From: Sipunculus nudus
Lineage: Eukaryota; Annelida; Sipuncula; Golfingiida; Sipunculidae
Length of the DNA stretch: 64,000 nt
Direction: 5' to 3'
Assembly: GCA_026874595.1 (NCBI GenBank)
Contig: CM049314.1
Span: forward strand, 68,382,300-68,446,299
Made by a program: the position numbers and the translations under genes
Notes under the pieces: generated by a model
Database searches by the model: none
Told to the model about the DNA's origin: nothing
Seen by the model: the letters and a program-made list of their open reading frames with translations, nothing else
Part shown: positions 34,261 to 46,195 of the stretch, one piece after another
Layout of the letters: each line of letters opens with the position of its first letter
Position numbering within the stretch: position 1 is the stretch's first letter

Positions 34261-34539
34261 ACCAGTGTTTCATTATGCATTAATAGATCTGGCAACTTGC
34301 CAATATTTAATCTGTATTTAAAAATAATTTGGCAAATTGTCAAAATATTTCAGATTTTTCAACAGGCCATGTTTCAGTCTGTATCTATTTAAAGCTTTGG
34401 CAGATTGTCAACTGTATCAGATTTGGCTACATGTCAAGAGATCACTCAGTGCACTAGCTGTACCTGGCACATTATTTTCGATTCAATTGGGGACAACTGC
34501 CTTCGTCAGTGAAGCTCGGTCAGCCCAATGCACCTTACT

Positions 34540-35050
34540 AAAGAGAAGTTTGATTCATTGGTCTGAAATGTTTGCTTGTCGATGCATCTTTGATGGCTTT
34601 CTAGAAAACAAGACTGGTGTCGCCACCTATAATGATTTTTGCACAGTGTATGCCCCTGTTTATGTGTCAAGAGGGATTTGATATATCAACCTAATATTGA
34701 CATATATATGAATCTCAGATATCTTCGTGGTATATAAGACTTATAGCGCCACCTACATTAATTTTTACACAATTTATGCCCCTGCTTATTTCTAAAGAGT
34801 GATTTGACACTTCAACCTGAAAATGTGCATGTCCATACATCTCGTATAGTTTTTTTGTTTAAAAGACTTGTGGTGCCACCTATAAACGTTTTTGGGTTTC
34901 CTGCATCTGGGCACATAGTTCAAGAGTGGTCTGAAATATCTGCCTGAGATTTAACATGTCCTAACATCTTCGATGACTTTCTCATACACAAGACAAGTGG
35001 CGCCACATACAATAATATTTGTGTTGTGTACATCCATGCTAGACTGGCAA
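34540..35050. repeat. Degenerate tandem array, about 4 units
   Basis: Units of roughly 115-135 bp each contain an ACAAGAC- or AAGACTTG-like phrase, then a GGCGCCACCTA-type phrase, then a TATGCCCCTG- or CATCCATGC-type phrase. A 114-codon ORF at 34337-34681 overlaps them and is not considered a gene. Confidence 0.6.
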
Positions 35051-35880
35051 TGGTTAAAACATTTCTCTTCCTAGCAGCAGGACCATGAAACTGAGACTTG
35101 CTGTGTCGCAACGCTTAGAACAGGTACTACCACCTCGCGGCAAATCATATAACTAAAGTGCGGCTCTCTGGCTGACTATTTCGTCGACTGGTTAACTCAA
35201 CCGGTCATGGGACGGTTAGCGCCACACATCACCGCCTCGCTGAACTGGGGTCTTTTTCAGTGACGTCATCAAATAACTGATGGTCTTTGCCAGATGGTTC
35301 ATTCAGACATCGCCTAATGTGGACTTCCAACTGGCTATTAATACTCCCATTTAATCAGTCTTGATATTTTAGACCCTCGTCTATGTTGAGTTGGCAACAC
35401 TATAAGCCTCAGCCTCAGTGTATGTTAATCAGACCATCGCATTTCAAAGTGGGCCTGTTAAAACAAAATGTAACGAACTCTGGCTAAGCCAGTCATCATG
35501 AGATATTCAGGTGTACACAAGACGAACGCAGTCAAAATGTAATCCATGTCCCTGCATGCTGAAACGATCACGGCGTTGGCTTAGATCTAACACACAGGTA
35601 CGTCAGAGATATATCATAGGAAATGAAGGCCCATGTATGGACCACCTGAATACATGTTTCAGTGCGAATGTTACCAAGCAGGTCGAGCGGTCTGTTGCCT
35701 GTTGGAGTTCTCCTAGCAACAATGCCATTCACATGACTGCCTTGTGCAAATGTCAGGGATTCACCATATGGACTTTACAGGGCTTAAGTGATAAGAGCTG
35801 ACACTGAGTTACGTCTATCGGTACATGTAATCACGTTTATTCTATGCTTTTTAGCAGCAAACGTAAATTTGTTATATATA
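35050..35880. other. Unassigned stretch
   Basis: Moderate GC content and no gene or repeat unit that I can name. A 96-codon plus ORF (35511-35801) has no recognisable motif or splice support. Confidence 0.3.
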
Positions 35881-35883
35881 TAA

Positions 35884-36530
35884 TTAATGACGTGAGAGTG
35901 GATTACACCGTTTGGAATACTATAATATCCCAGCATTTTACACTTAAACACAAATGTAAAACAATGGTCGCATTTCAGGATGAACGATGAGGGAAATTAT
36001 TTCTTCAGTGGTGAGATCAAAGTGGCGGCTATTTTTTATTACAATAGTTACTGTTATTACAATAGTGGTTGCACCACCCGGTCACTATTGTAATAACGTT
36101 CATTATTGAAATACATTTTGATGTAGGGCTAATTAATGACGAAAGAGTTGATTACAACATTTTGAATACTATAATTCCCCAGGATTTTAAACTTGAACAC
36201 AAATATAAAAATATGGCGGCAATTAAAGATGAACGATGAGGGAAATTATTTCTTCAGTGGTGAGATAAAAGTGGCAGGTATTTTTTATTCAAATAGTGAC
36301 CATTTATTCAAGAGTGGTTGCTCGTTGCGGTCACTATTGTAATAAAGTTCACTATTGTAATTAATTTCGTTATAGGTTTAGTTAATGACGAAAGAGTGGA
36401 TTACAGCGTTTTGAATACTTTAATTCCCCGGCATTTTACACTAGAACACAACTTTGAAGCAATGATGGCATTCCAAGATGAACTATGAAGGAAATTATTT
36501 CTTCAGTGGTGAGTGAAGTGGCGGTTTTCT
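35884..36530. repeat. Tandem array, about 247-bp unit, 2.6 copies
   Basis: Units start near 35884, 36132 and 36380. Each has TTAATGACGNNAGAGT, GATGAACGATGAGGGAAATT and TTTCTTCAGTGGTGAG. Each full unit ends in a motif of the CACTATTGTAATAA type. Confidence 0.85.
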
Positions 36531-36849
36531 CCCTTTCATAGACACAGGACACATGAGCTTAGAATCCCACCCAAGTGCATACATGGGGAGGTAACTAAAA
36601 TGTACGCTCAGATATATTTAACATTTTAGTCACCCAAGGTGGCTAGTCTTCATCTAGTGTGATGGGGCCCTTATCGAAAAGAAATGAGCCTCATCTTTTC
36701 AGTAATATATTCTAGCTCGGTGATAAAAAAGGATATTCTGACTTATTAAGAAAATTCTTACAGAAGAAGTCACTTTTTCAAGTGGGTTTACTTTTTTTAA
36801 ATTTTAATGGGATGTACTATCATTTACTTAATTGTTTTGCTGGCCCGTT

Positions 36850-37860
36850 TTTACCAAACCTGTCAGCTTATACGATGGTGTGGCGTCGTCCGGAGTCCAT
36901 CGCCCGCACATTAACTCCTACTATCTCAAAAATGGCAGGAGCTAGTATCACTAAATCTTAGGCAAAAAGTCATTCATCTAAAAAAGAAATCAGATTGAGG
37001 TTATATTTTGGCTACCTGTATTGATTTGGATTTTACAAGATAAAAAGCTGAAAAAAGTTAAAAACTCCGCAGAAACTGTCTAACCAAATTGTTCAATATT
37101 TCAAAGATATAATCAAAGAAACAATCTCTCTAAAGTTTGTTCGAAAAATCCAGTTACAGGAAGCAGAATGTACCCTTTGGCCAAATAAGCTCACTAAAAC
37201 TACAATTTCACAGGAATAATCCTAGAAATGGCAGGAGCTCTTATCACCAAGTTTGACGCAAGTGTCGGTCACACGAGTCAATTTTGAAATTGAGGTGTTG
37301 GTGGCGCCACCTGCATCGACCTGTTTCGAACGGGGTTAATTGGTCTTCAGTGTATTAACCTAAAATTTCTGAGGAACAGCAGAAGCAAGCATCACCAAAT
37401 TTTATGAAAAAAAATCAGTCACATGTCAAATGTTGAGGCATTAAATTTTTTGTGACACCATCTGCATCGACTTACATTTTACAGGGGAAAAATTAGAAAA
37501 CCTTTGCAAATCTTTCCCGAAACCTTCCAGCCACATTGTTTACACATATGAGTCCAGAGAAAAGCTCTCTAAAATTTGTTAAAATAGTTTTGTTTCGATG
37601 AATTTTGGTCCAATTTCAGGAATTTGAACTTGGTCATCTGGCCAAATAAGCCTACTAACATTACAATCTCAAGAAAAACAGAAGCTAGCATCACCAAGTT
37701 TTACCCAAATGTTGGTCAAATGAATAATATTTGAAATTGAGGTTTTTGTGGCATCACCTGCATCGACCAGTTTTGTAGGAAACTCGAAATTTAAGCCTCT
37801 TTCAGCTACTACATTGAAAATATCGAGCTGAATTGTTTACTTTCCACAAAAATTATCCTA
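36850..37860. repeat. Degenerate repeat modules
   Basis: Phrases like ATGGCAGGAGCTNNTATCAC, GGTGGCGCCACCTGCATCGA and TCACCAAGTTTTA recur about every 240 bp. It is a decayed tandem array with no coding content. Confidence 0.55.
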
Positions 37861-37869
37861 GAGTAGTGT

Positions 37870-38320
37870 TCTCTAACTTGTATGAAAAAATATAGCTGGT
37901 TCATTGATTTTTGGTAGGAAGCTTGTTGTTGTCAACCTACATCAAACTGAGGGCAGTAATATTCCTCTTCTACAAAACCATTGCTTAAAAATCTGTAACA
38001 TCGCACATAAATGATTATTAGGTGGCCTTTTAGCAAGTTAACTTAAATGATTGTTGGCTGAATTATTTGACTTTTAACAATGAAAGGACTGTGAGATATT
38101 TGGTAAACAAAGCAAGTAGATTTATCAAATAAAGAGCTCTGTGGATATATAAGCATAGCAATACAGGCAACATAAATAATCCGTATGAATATCCAGCTTA
38201 TGTGTAAAATAAATCCATGAATAAAATATATCTGTATTCTAATTTTGCTTTCATTTGGTATCTGTTATGTTTCTAAACATTTGATGAAAAATCTTATGAA
38301 TTAGTTAGCTTGAAAAACAT
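37870..38320. repeat. Direct repeat, right copy (partner 33780-34260)
   Basis: See the left copy. The two copies bracket 3.6 kb made of three different tandem arrays, so they may be the ends of one large composite element. Confidence 0.8.
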
Positions 38321-38329
38321 GAAAAAAAT

Positions 38330-40810
38330 TAAATCCCGAAATTCCCTAAAATTTTATGAGATCCGTGCAAGACTGAGTGAGTTATCTTAAACACACATAA
38401 ACACACACAAACACACACAAACGGAAATGAATGCATACCCTCCTGGAGGAGGCTATAATGGTTTAAGTGCACAATATATGACCTGTTCAGGAGCTCGCTG
38501 GGTGGCGCCTGGCCCCGCGGAATGGGGCTGGGTCCTACGAGTCCTTTCGCGAAAATGGTGACCCAAACGACGGACGCTAGGGTTGGCGTTTTATAAAAGA
38601 TAAGCCAGCCTTTGGACATGTCACCTATATTACGCTCTACCAACCTAACAAAATTATTTTGGTCATGTAAAAGTACAACCAACCCGTACAAATCTCAATA
38701 GGTCATAACACTGCACACTGCGTAGGTAATAATTACGAGGTTAAATACTAAGCAACATTACTCTAAATCCGTATCCGTAGCTTTCGTCTGATGGTCGCAT
38801 CCATAACCTTGTTCACAATTAAAATGAAAAACTCCCATCGACCAGAAATTTGCATTCCTTCGGTGTGTCGTTATCATACTGACCATTAAAAGAACGTGCT
38901 ATTTCACCTATGTTTGAAAGCATAGTATTTAATAGTATTGATGCATCGGTCAAAAAACGGGCATATGCCTAGCCGACAAGACGGGTAGAAATTTATTGCA
39001 TTCTCAGTCACTGGCCCTACCGCTTGTAGGATAACAAAAGTGTGTGTACTAATAAAAAAACATGATAAACACCGAGCTCCTTACAGGACTCCTAGTAGAA
39101 ACACAAGAGACCATACGCATTTTGCTATAGAATAAACTTGACCCTGACACTTCTCGAAAGCAGGCTGACGTCACACTTAACAGCTATATGCAAATTATAG
39201 TTTGCTATCCTAATAGTCAATGTAAAAATATGCCTGCAGAGAGCACAGCAGTATGTGTAAAGTAAATGTTAATAATACACATACAAGGCAGGGGTATCAT
39301 ACTTTTACTCCGGTTAGGCAGATCATAGAAACAGATAACTAAGACAAGATCATACATTTATGAAAGCGAGACAGAGAGGCAGATAATATATGAAACAAGA
39401 ACATGGCGCAAATAGTTATCGCATCTCTTAATTGATAGGGCTGTATAAAGCCAAGCCATCCGTTGGCGTCCATTTTCTTTACAAATACATGTCACAGATA
39501 ATATGGTCTTTGGATTCGCAATCGGTTGAGAGTCATGTGTCCCAATCCCTAAAGTTTTATTAGAGTTTTTTAGAGCGTTATGTAGAATTTTTTTTTAAAT
39601 CATAAAATCATAGGATGGTAACAGTTATCAACATATGTATCACTTTAATAACTCTGTGTTATTATGTTATGAGTACAATTTTTTACAAGATCATCGAAAT
39701 TGTTGTGATCGGCAAGTTTTGTTATCAGGAGAAATAATTTTTTTTCTTTAGTCAATATCATGCCTTAAAGATTACAATTAGGATCGTAAATAGTCCCTGT
39801 GTACATGAATGGTAACGGGCATCGATTTATCCCAAGATACTTGCCTTCTTCTATATATGTGAGGAGAACTTATCAATCTAGGTGTATATACTGTTGCATA
39901 GATAAAATATATTTCACAAACCTTTATGTGGGTGTACGTAAACGAATGCAGATTTTATTGATAAATCGGGTAGCCTATAAATAAAATAAATATACGTGTT
40001 AAATTTGTGCTGTTGATCTCTCCTTTTAAACTATATACAACTTACAACTTGGTTCCCGGATGTATCCGTCGCACTTAAGAAAGCAATATGATTAAATATT
40101 TATGCTCGGGAAGACACCATATTTTCGGCATCGTTTTCTCCTGTCATGAACATAATATCTGCCAAAAAGAATTATCATAGCTCATTATTAACCTTTTGTC
40201 TGTTGAATATGGTTGTGTTAGCAGACTGACACCTGACACGCCCTGTCATGTTGTGAATATGTATACGCTGTACGGAACGTTCTCCTATGTAATCGAACCG
40301 TGATCAATAATGATCAAGGTTAGTATTTACTCTACTTGTCCAATCTCACGTGTCACACAAGGTAAGTTTAAACTATGTAAATACAGTCCTGGCACAACTA
40401 CTTGTGAGTATTTGAATCATGATGTAAATCTTTCAGTGTGCGTCTGTGGAGTGTTTGGTTTGAGGAACATTCCCTTGTAGTAAAGGCAGGAAGGAAGGTA
40501 TGGTAGTACCTACTTATATTACTTACTCTATAAGTAGAGGTCATATAATAAAATCTAAAATCAAACATAATCTCAGGAGTGGTTCAGTATATGAGCCCGT
40601 AATTTTGCATGTCGATAGACTTTGGAAGGCGCTATCTTGTTCAAGAAGCTGACACTAACCTCACTTGTTTTTTGTTGCGACCAACTGTGCGTCTGTTCTG
40701 CGCAAAGTCGCCTATCTCACGGTAGATGGATTTGTTTACATATATTTTGTGTTCCCATATTATTTGGATGATTGTGTCTTTTTCACAAAACTGGTGGTGT
40801 CACCTTGAGG
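38330..40810. repeat. Segmental duplication, copy 1 (partner 46195-51950)
   Basis: Collinear matching blocks are 38330-38640 with 46200-46440, 39130-39480 with 46945-47290, 39510-39610 with 48965-49085, 40100-40190 with 49890-49975, 40217-40545 with 51045-51355, and 40590-40810 with 51715-51940. Phrases such as GGGTCCTACGAGTCCTTTCG and TCGAAAGCAGGCTGACGTCA are identical. No gene was seen in either copy. A (CACAAA)n-like run lies at 38390-38422. Confidence 0.85.
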
Positions 40811-40844
40811 TCGATGTCATTCCCTGCGTATATTTGGTGTGATA

Positions 40845-41726
40845 TACAAGTGACCCATGGGTCATGACGCTCAGCTGACAAGGAAGACATTCACAAAAGG
40901 AATTGTATGCCAAATTTTGCTTCAAAATCAACAAGAAGAAAATGTTTCATGATTATATGTCAAGCCATTCCCATGAAATCCAGCCTTTTTGTATTCGGTC
41001 AGCTGAGATAAAATTGACCATTGACCATGCGCTTTTTGAAGGACATCCCTGGATGTCAAGAGAGAAGATTCTAGGTCCAACAGTAAAGTGGTGTACCCTG
41101 TCTCCTAGTCTGGGCGCTTAAAATGCTTTTTGTCAGTAATATAGGTCACCATGACCTAATTTCTGATTTCCGAGGAGATTTGTCTAGGCCCTCCCAGGAT
41201 GTACAGTTAGAAGTTTTTAGGTCTAACGGTTATCGTTTTCTACCCCGTTATCGAACGGACTGCTTCTTCTGCAGGTCTCAAAAATGGAGAATAAAATGCG
41301 TAAAAAATAGAAAAATACTGATGGCGCAACCAGTATCAGGAAATGATGAAAAACTCCATGATCGATATGCATGGAAAAAAACATGGCAATCAATGTATCA
41401 GTTATTCAGACACTGGAGTTTTTGTATAACATTTTTAATTATTCTGAGGGGTAATTTCGAGCCCTATTCCTCGGAGGTTATATGTCACAGTGACCTAATT
41501 CAGGGTTTTATATGAGATCTTGGATTTCCATGGCTGTAACCTTAGAAGATTCTAGGCCTAGCGGATACAATTTGTGCTCCATCTGACTGACTGGGTGCTC
41601 AAAATCATGTTTTAAGCCTGAGGTGTGATAAACAAGTGACCTATGGGTCATGACGGTCAGCTGACCAGGAAGACAGTTACAAAAGGAATTTTATCACCTG
41701 AATGTAAAATTTTGTAGGTGGTATCC

Positions 41727-41730
<4 letters not shown>
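40845..41730. repeat. Dispersed repeat with TGACCCATGGGTCATGACG
   Basis: CAAGTGACCCATGGGTCATG followed by ACGCTCAGCTGACAAGGAAG starts near 40850. A related copy starts near 41628, and others lie at 47779 and 63908. AGGTCACCATGACCT lies at 41143-41157. ORFs here (72 and 130 codons) are repeat text, not genes. Confidence 0.7.

Positions 41731-41731
<1 letters not shown>

Positions 41732-41782
<51 letters not shown>
41732..41782. repeat. (AT)n microsatellite
   Basis: About 50 bp of alternating AT. Confidence 0.9.
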
Positions 41783-41786
<4 letters not shown>

Positions 41787-41965
41787 TGCATCCACTTTCA
41801 TGATTCTGATTTCTAAATATAAATTTGGCCAACTCCCACTTTTGATCTCAATGAATTTTACCATGGTTGTGTTTCCTAGATGAATAAGCATCTCTTCCTT
41901 TGCTTAAGTGTCGTGTGCAGTCCAATGAGTGTGAGATGGAGCTTTATGTGGTGTACTCCCTGTTT

Positions 41966-42640
41966 ATTTTGATTTATTTTCCTTAACAGTTTGTAGTTTT
42001 TCATAGCATTATCTTTTTTACTGAATCAGACAAACTGAAATTGATCAGACAACACGCACCTGCTTTCTGTGAAAAATGAATCTGCAGTAAAAATTTGCAA
42101 TGTGTTATCTTACCTTTGGAAACCTCATGTTTATATGCATATCACAATTTTTCTGGGTACATTGTAGTCAAACATCTCTTAGCATTCTGATGAAATGTGT
42201 AAATTTATCATTTTCTGTATATCAAATTATCACATTTATTTCTGGAAAAAATACAGATTAGGAACGATATTTTCTTGCCAAATCTCCTTCTAATGGCAAA
42301 TCACGTTTATTAAAAAAAGCATCACCATGAATTGAGACATTGTAAATGCATGGAACCTGGAGATGTGAAGATTAATGAAATAATTTTTTTTCTGTTTAGA
42401 AGTGGGTGATAGATCTTTTAGAAAATATTGTAGTTATGCTTATTTAAAATGCAGTAAACTTTACTTTACTCAATACAGAATTAAGCAAGTACTATCTGTG
42501 TTTCTAATGGTGCAATGCTAAAGACAGTGCTGGTTCCCTAACAAATCCATGTCTTGACAAAGTGTGACCATATAAATAGGTACACTGCCAAGCTTTCTTG
42601 TGACCCCTGACCTTGGATGTTCTGTGGATTCTAACAGACA
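41966..42640. repeat. 650-bp direct repeat, left copy (partner 61150-61825)
   Basis: Long identical stretches are shared with 61150-61825 in the same orientation, including ATCAGACAACAC, GCCAAATCTCCTTCTAATGG and CCATGTCTTGACAAAGTGTG. No ORF is conserved between the copies, so it is a non-coding mobile or duplicated unit. Confidence 0.9.
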
Positions 42641-43828
42641 CACCAGGTGAAAGATAACGATGTTATCAGTCTAGCTTCATAAGTCACCCAGGTTGTCAGG
42701 CAATTCCTGTACAAAGCAATAACAGTGAGTACAGTATATCGTGATGCATACTTTATTACTGCGGTAATATATTGTAGCAGTGATGCGTATATTGTATTTA
42801 AACATTTAAGATTCATCGAAATAATATGACACATGACACATCACTCATAGTAGAAACACATTACACATCTCATTTGGCTCCAAGGAAAAACCGTGACAAT
42901 TCTATAAAGTATGCCTACGTCAATCTTAACGATTGAGTTTAAACCCGGGTTAGAATTAATTAACCTGAAAAGTAACTATATTACTTGGTGTGATTAATCC
43001 GAAATATTGAAAAAAAAGTGGTAAGGTTTGCATTAATATATATATAAGTACATGCAAATGATGTCATGGTTCCCTTATGGGTACTGTAAACTATACACCT
43101 GCACAGATTCACAGAGAGGTGTATGACCGAGTTAGAAGATAATGCAGATATGATATTTTACGTGGTTTTACGTGTCCCAATCAGGTGTTGAGGCTGTCAG
43201 GTGAGGGTGTAAAGGCATGTGGGTGCGTACTCAGAAATGTTTAGCTATAGTGACAATTAATCTTGATGGGTGCACGAGCAACATAAGAACATAATTTCAG
43301 GCCAGGTGACTATCTGTCTTTGTCAGTTTGTAAGCATATAAGTGCTGAGAATATGGAAACTATTTTGGTTAAATAACAGCAAATTTATATATTCAGGTAA
43401 CAGATTAAATACATAAAATAGGGTTCTGATTTTAAAAATGAAACTTATTCTAAATTAATTGACATACAATAGACATCAATAGGATTCGATGTTTAATGCT
43501 TTGTGTGTTACCTGACTGATAGTTTTGTTAGTATGACCGCAAGCGACAATCAGTACGCCTTGGCTTTGACGAAGTGCTTTATTTGGTTTACTTGATTTTC
43601 TGATTGATTTTTGATGACCTTAGTTTTGATATATTCTCAAAGTGTTGGGAGACTTCTCATGGTGCTTGTCATTCTATATTACATAATATATTAATAATGT
43701 TCCCAATTCATCATAAGTGCAGTCGATTCAACCTCTAATCATATGTTGATGAAACACATTCAAAGCCAGGAATATCAGGTTTTTACATAGGCAAATGATA
43801 GAGACTTAGAACTGAAATAAAATAACAC

Positions 43829-43866
<38 letters not shown>

Positions 43867-44090
43867 AAGAGAGAACGTATGAAACAAGAACATTAGGGCC
43901 TATATCTACCATATCTGTATCTTGACAGGGTTATGGTAGAAAAGTACATGTCGCAGTGATCTGCTTCGGATTTAAAAAGTAACGTCACCAAATTTCAGAT
44001 TGTTTTTCATTTATATACTATTTAGCAAACTTTTAGTATACTTAAAGGGGGATCTCTTTCGAGTTGTTAAAACCAGACGTTAAATCCCGC
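42640..44090. other. Non-coding stretch with (GA)n
   Basis: A (GA)n tract lies at about 43830-43866. Text around 43860-43920 (GAAACAAGAACAT) resembles the end of the 38.3/46.2-kb duplication. No gene was seen. Confidence 0.4.
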
Positions 44091-45500
44091 TAATATTTAC
44101 CTGTTTCCCTTGGGAGGAGAACTGTCAGGATTTGCCTTGATATAAAGCTAGAGTATAAGAATTATGTCCACCTGTAAGACTGGCTAAACGTCCTTACCAA
44201 AATACAGGTGAAATAATAGAAATAAATACAGAAATAAGCCTTCATTAAGGATTTGCAGTTTGTACCCCATTAACGTTAAAGATAAACCCATCCATATAGC
44301 TCAGTTGATTTTCAGTCAGCTGAACTAAAATTCAATCTATTCCCTGTTTAACACATATATCCACAAATGCCAAGCACACCAACAGCTATTATAGTTAATG
44401 AATACATATATAAACGACAAGTACATGTACATAGGTATAAAAAGGTGATCGAGCAATTATTATTAACGAAATTGAATTAACATACCTTCAGTGAAAGGTC
44501 AATAATAAAAAACAAATACATCAAACGTCTAAGACTGTTAATCTAAATTGCAGATGGGAATAGCGATATGCACGAAAGTTGTGAGTAAAAATGGGTGGAC
44601 ATAATAGAATTGTAGGATAAGCCATGAATTTTATTTATTGGCTTAAACATTCCATTGTGAACGAACACAATGAATTTACAAACAATAATTATGGTATTTT
44701 GAATAAAGTTCTTTCTTATTCCAGAGGTGCTTCCATGCAGGATGAAAAGATCACGATGTCCCTGGAATGAGTGCGGTTACGACATGTACTCTACCATTAA
44801 TCCGACTGTTAGCTAAAATCTACCCTTCTTTTAAAATGCATAATGCATAAGCGAAATTGGGTCTCACTAACGTGATTAGGATTTCAAAAGTTATGGCACC
44901 AGATCCTGACTTAATTTCCATATTGTTACGGTTAGGTAAAATAGTGTAGTGATCGGGAGGAGGATGAATCAACGGTTTCAATATGTCAGTCTCAAGACTA
45001 TAAATAAAGTGCTTGAAATTATACCAAGGACGTATAGCTACTATTAACTGTTTGTTATCAGTCAACGGCTTAATAATTAATAAAGTTCGTAACAATCCAC
45101 CGGGAACCTCTCCGGGAAATCTTTCATTTGGTCGGTCAATCTCAAGTAACAATAAAAGCAAAATTCAAGGAGTGTTAGTAGTTAACTAAATAAATAATAT
45201 TCAACAATCGTGTGCTTTCAGTGTTTAAAAGGTAAACAGACTAATACTCGTGTAAGAACAAACATGGCCACTTACCGAGCACTTACTTGTCGTTGAAGAA
45301 CAAATCTAGCTTATCTTTCCTAGTCCGCTTGTCTCTAGACACTGACTGTTAGGGAGTACTTCAAGTTTTTTCAAGGTGTCAGGATCCAGGGCAATTTGTA
45401 ATGATTAACTATCAGATTAGCCCTGTGAACGTACACGATGTTATCAGTGACGCCTTATATTTTACAAATGTTGTGAGGCCATACCCGTATACGTGATTTC
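44090..45500. repeat. Repeated block X, copy 1 (partner about 47510-48800)
   Basis: Collinear similarity: 44100-44260 with 47515-47710, 44280-44460 with 48450-48605, 45280-45340 with 48605-48670, and 45390-45460 with 48700-48785. The 113-codon minus ORF at 44820-45161 is not conserved in the partner and has no motif, so it is not called. Confidence 0.65.
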
Positions 45501-46195
45501 CATGATTATGGTCAACATATTTCACAAGTTATTACAGTCGTAATGTACTGTGACTATGATGCCTATGTTGTATGTTAATATCCAATATTCCCTACTTAAC
45601 ATTCCATTTATTATTATATACGCACAAACATGCTAACTACAATTACGTAGATAGAAAGACACACAGCATTGTATGCTTAAGCTGCGAAAATTTGCTTCTG
45701 TGTATTTATTAATGTATTTACACCAACTTTGAAACATCCAAGGATATTTTCGACAAATCTGCAGGCGTTTTCACTATTCGACTAATATCGTTCAGTGTAC
45801 CTCCCAGTAGCTGGGTACCCTAATCAAATGTCCATCGTTTATGATATTCTTGTGTGGTGACAGGTCTGCAGCTTCCTTCTCTTTCACTCATCACATACTA
45901 TGTGAATTTGACCTAAGTTTGCTAGGTCCCCAGAGCAACAGAATACGCCTTACCGAAAAATATAAATCATCACATTTGTTTATTAAGACTCATCTTTTAA
46001 TTAATATATTAGAGTTCGGTAAAATAGAAAATTAGGACTTTGGAATGCAAGCCTCCGAAATGCGTTCACTTGTTGGGCCGATATTTTCAGGTTTGTTCGT
46101 GTACAAGTGACTGTACAATTGTAAATATTTGTTTATGGTGATCCTGATTCAAGACCATGAGCCGAATCAACGCCAAAATCTAACCGATTCTTCAT
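45500..46195. other. Unassigned stretch
   Basis: No gene, tandem repeat or recognisable element was found. ORFs are short and without motifs. Confidence 0.3.

Noticed and set aside
33780..38320. LTR retrotransposon with the direct repeats as LTRs
   Set aside because: No gag or pol lies between them, the copies are too diverged, and the interior is tandem arrays.
38329..38691. 120-codon minus ORF
   Set aside because: It lies in the segmental duplication and is broken in the other copy at 46.2 kb.
40903..41515. Two consecutive plus ORFs of 72 and 130 codons
   Set aside because: They consist of dispersed repeat text also found near 47.8 kb, where the frame is not kept.
44820..45161. 113-codon minus ORF with a leucine-rich start
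   Set aside because: It lies in repeated block X, is not conserved in the partner block, and has no motif or splice support.
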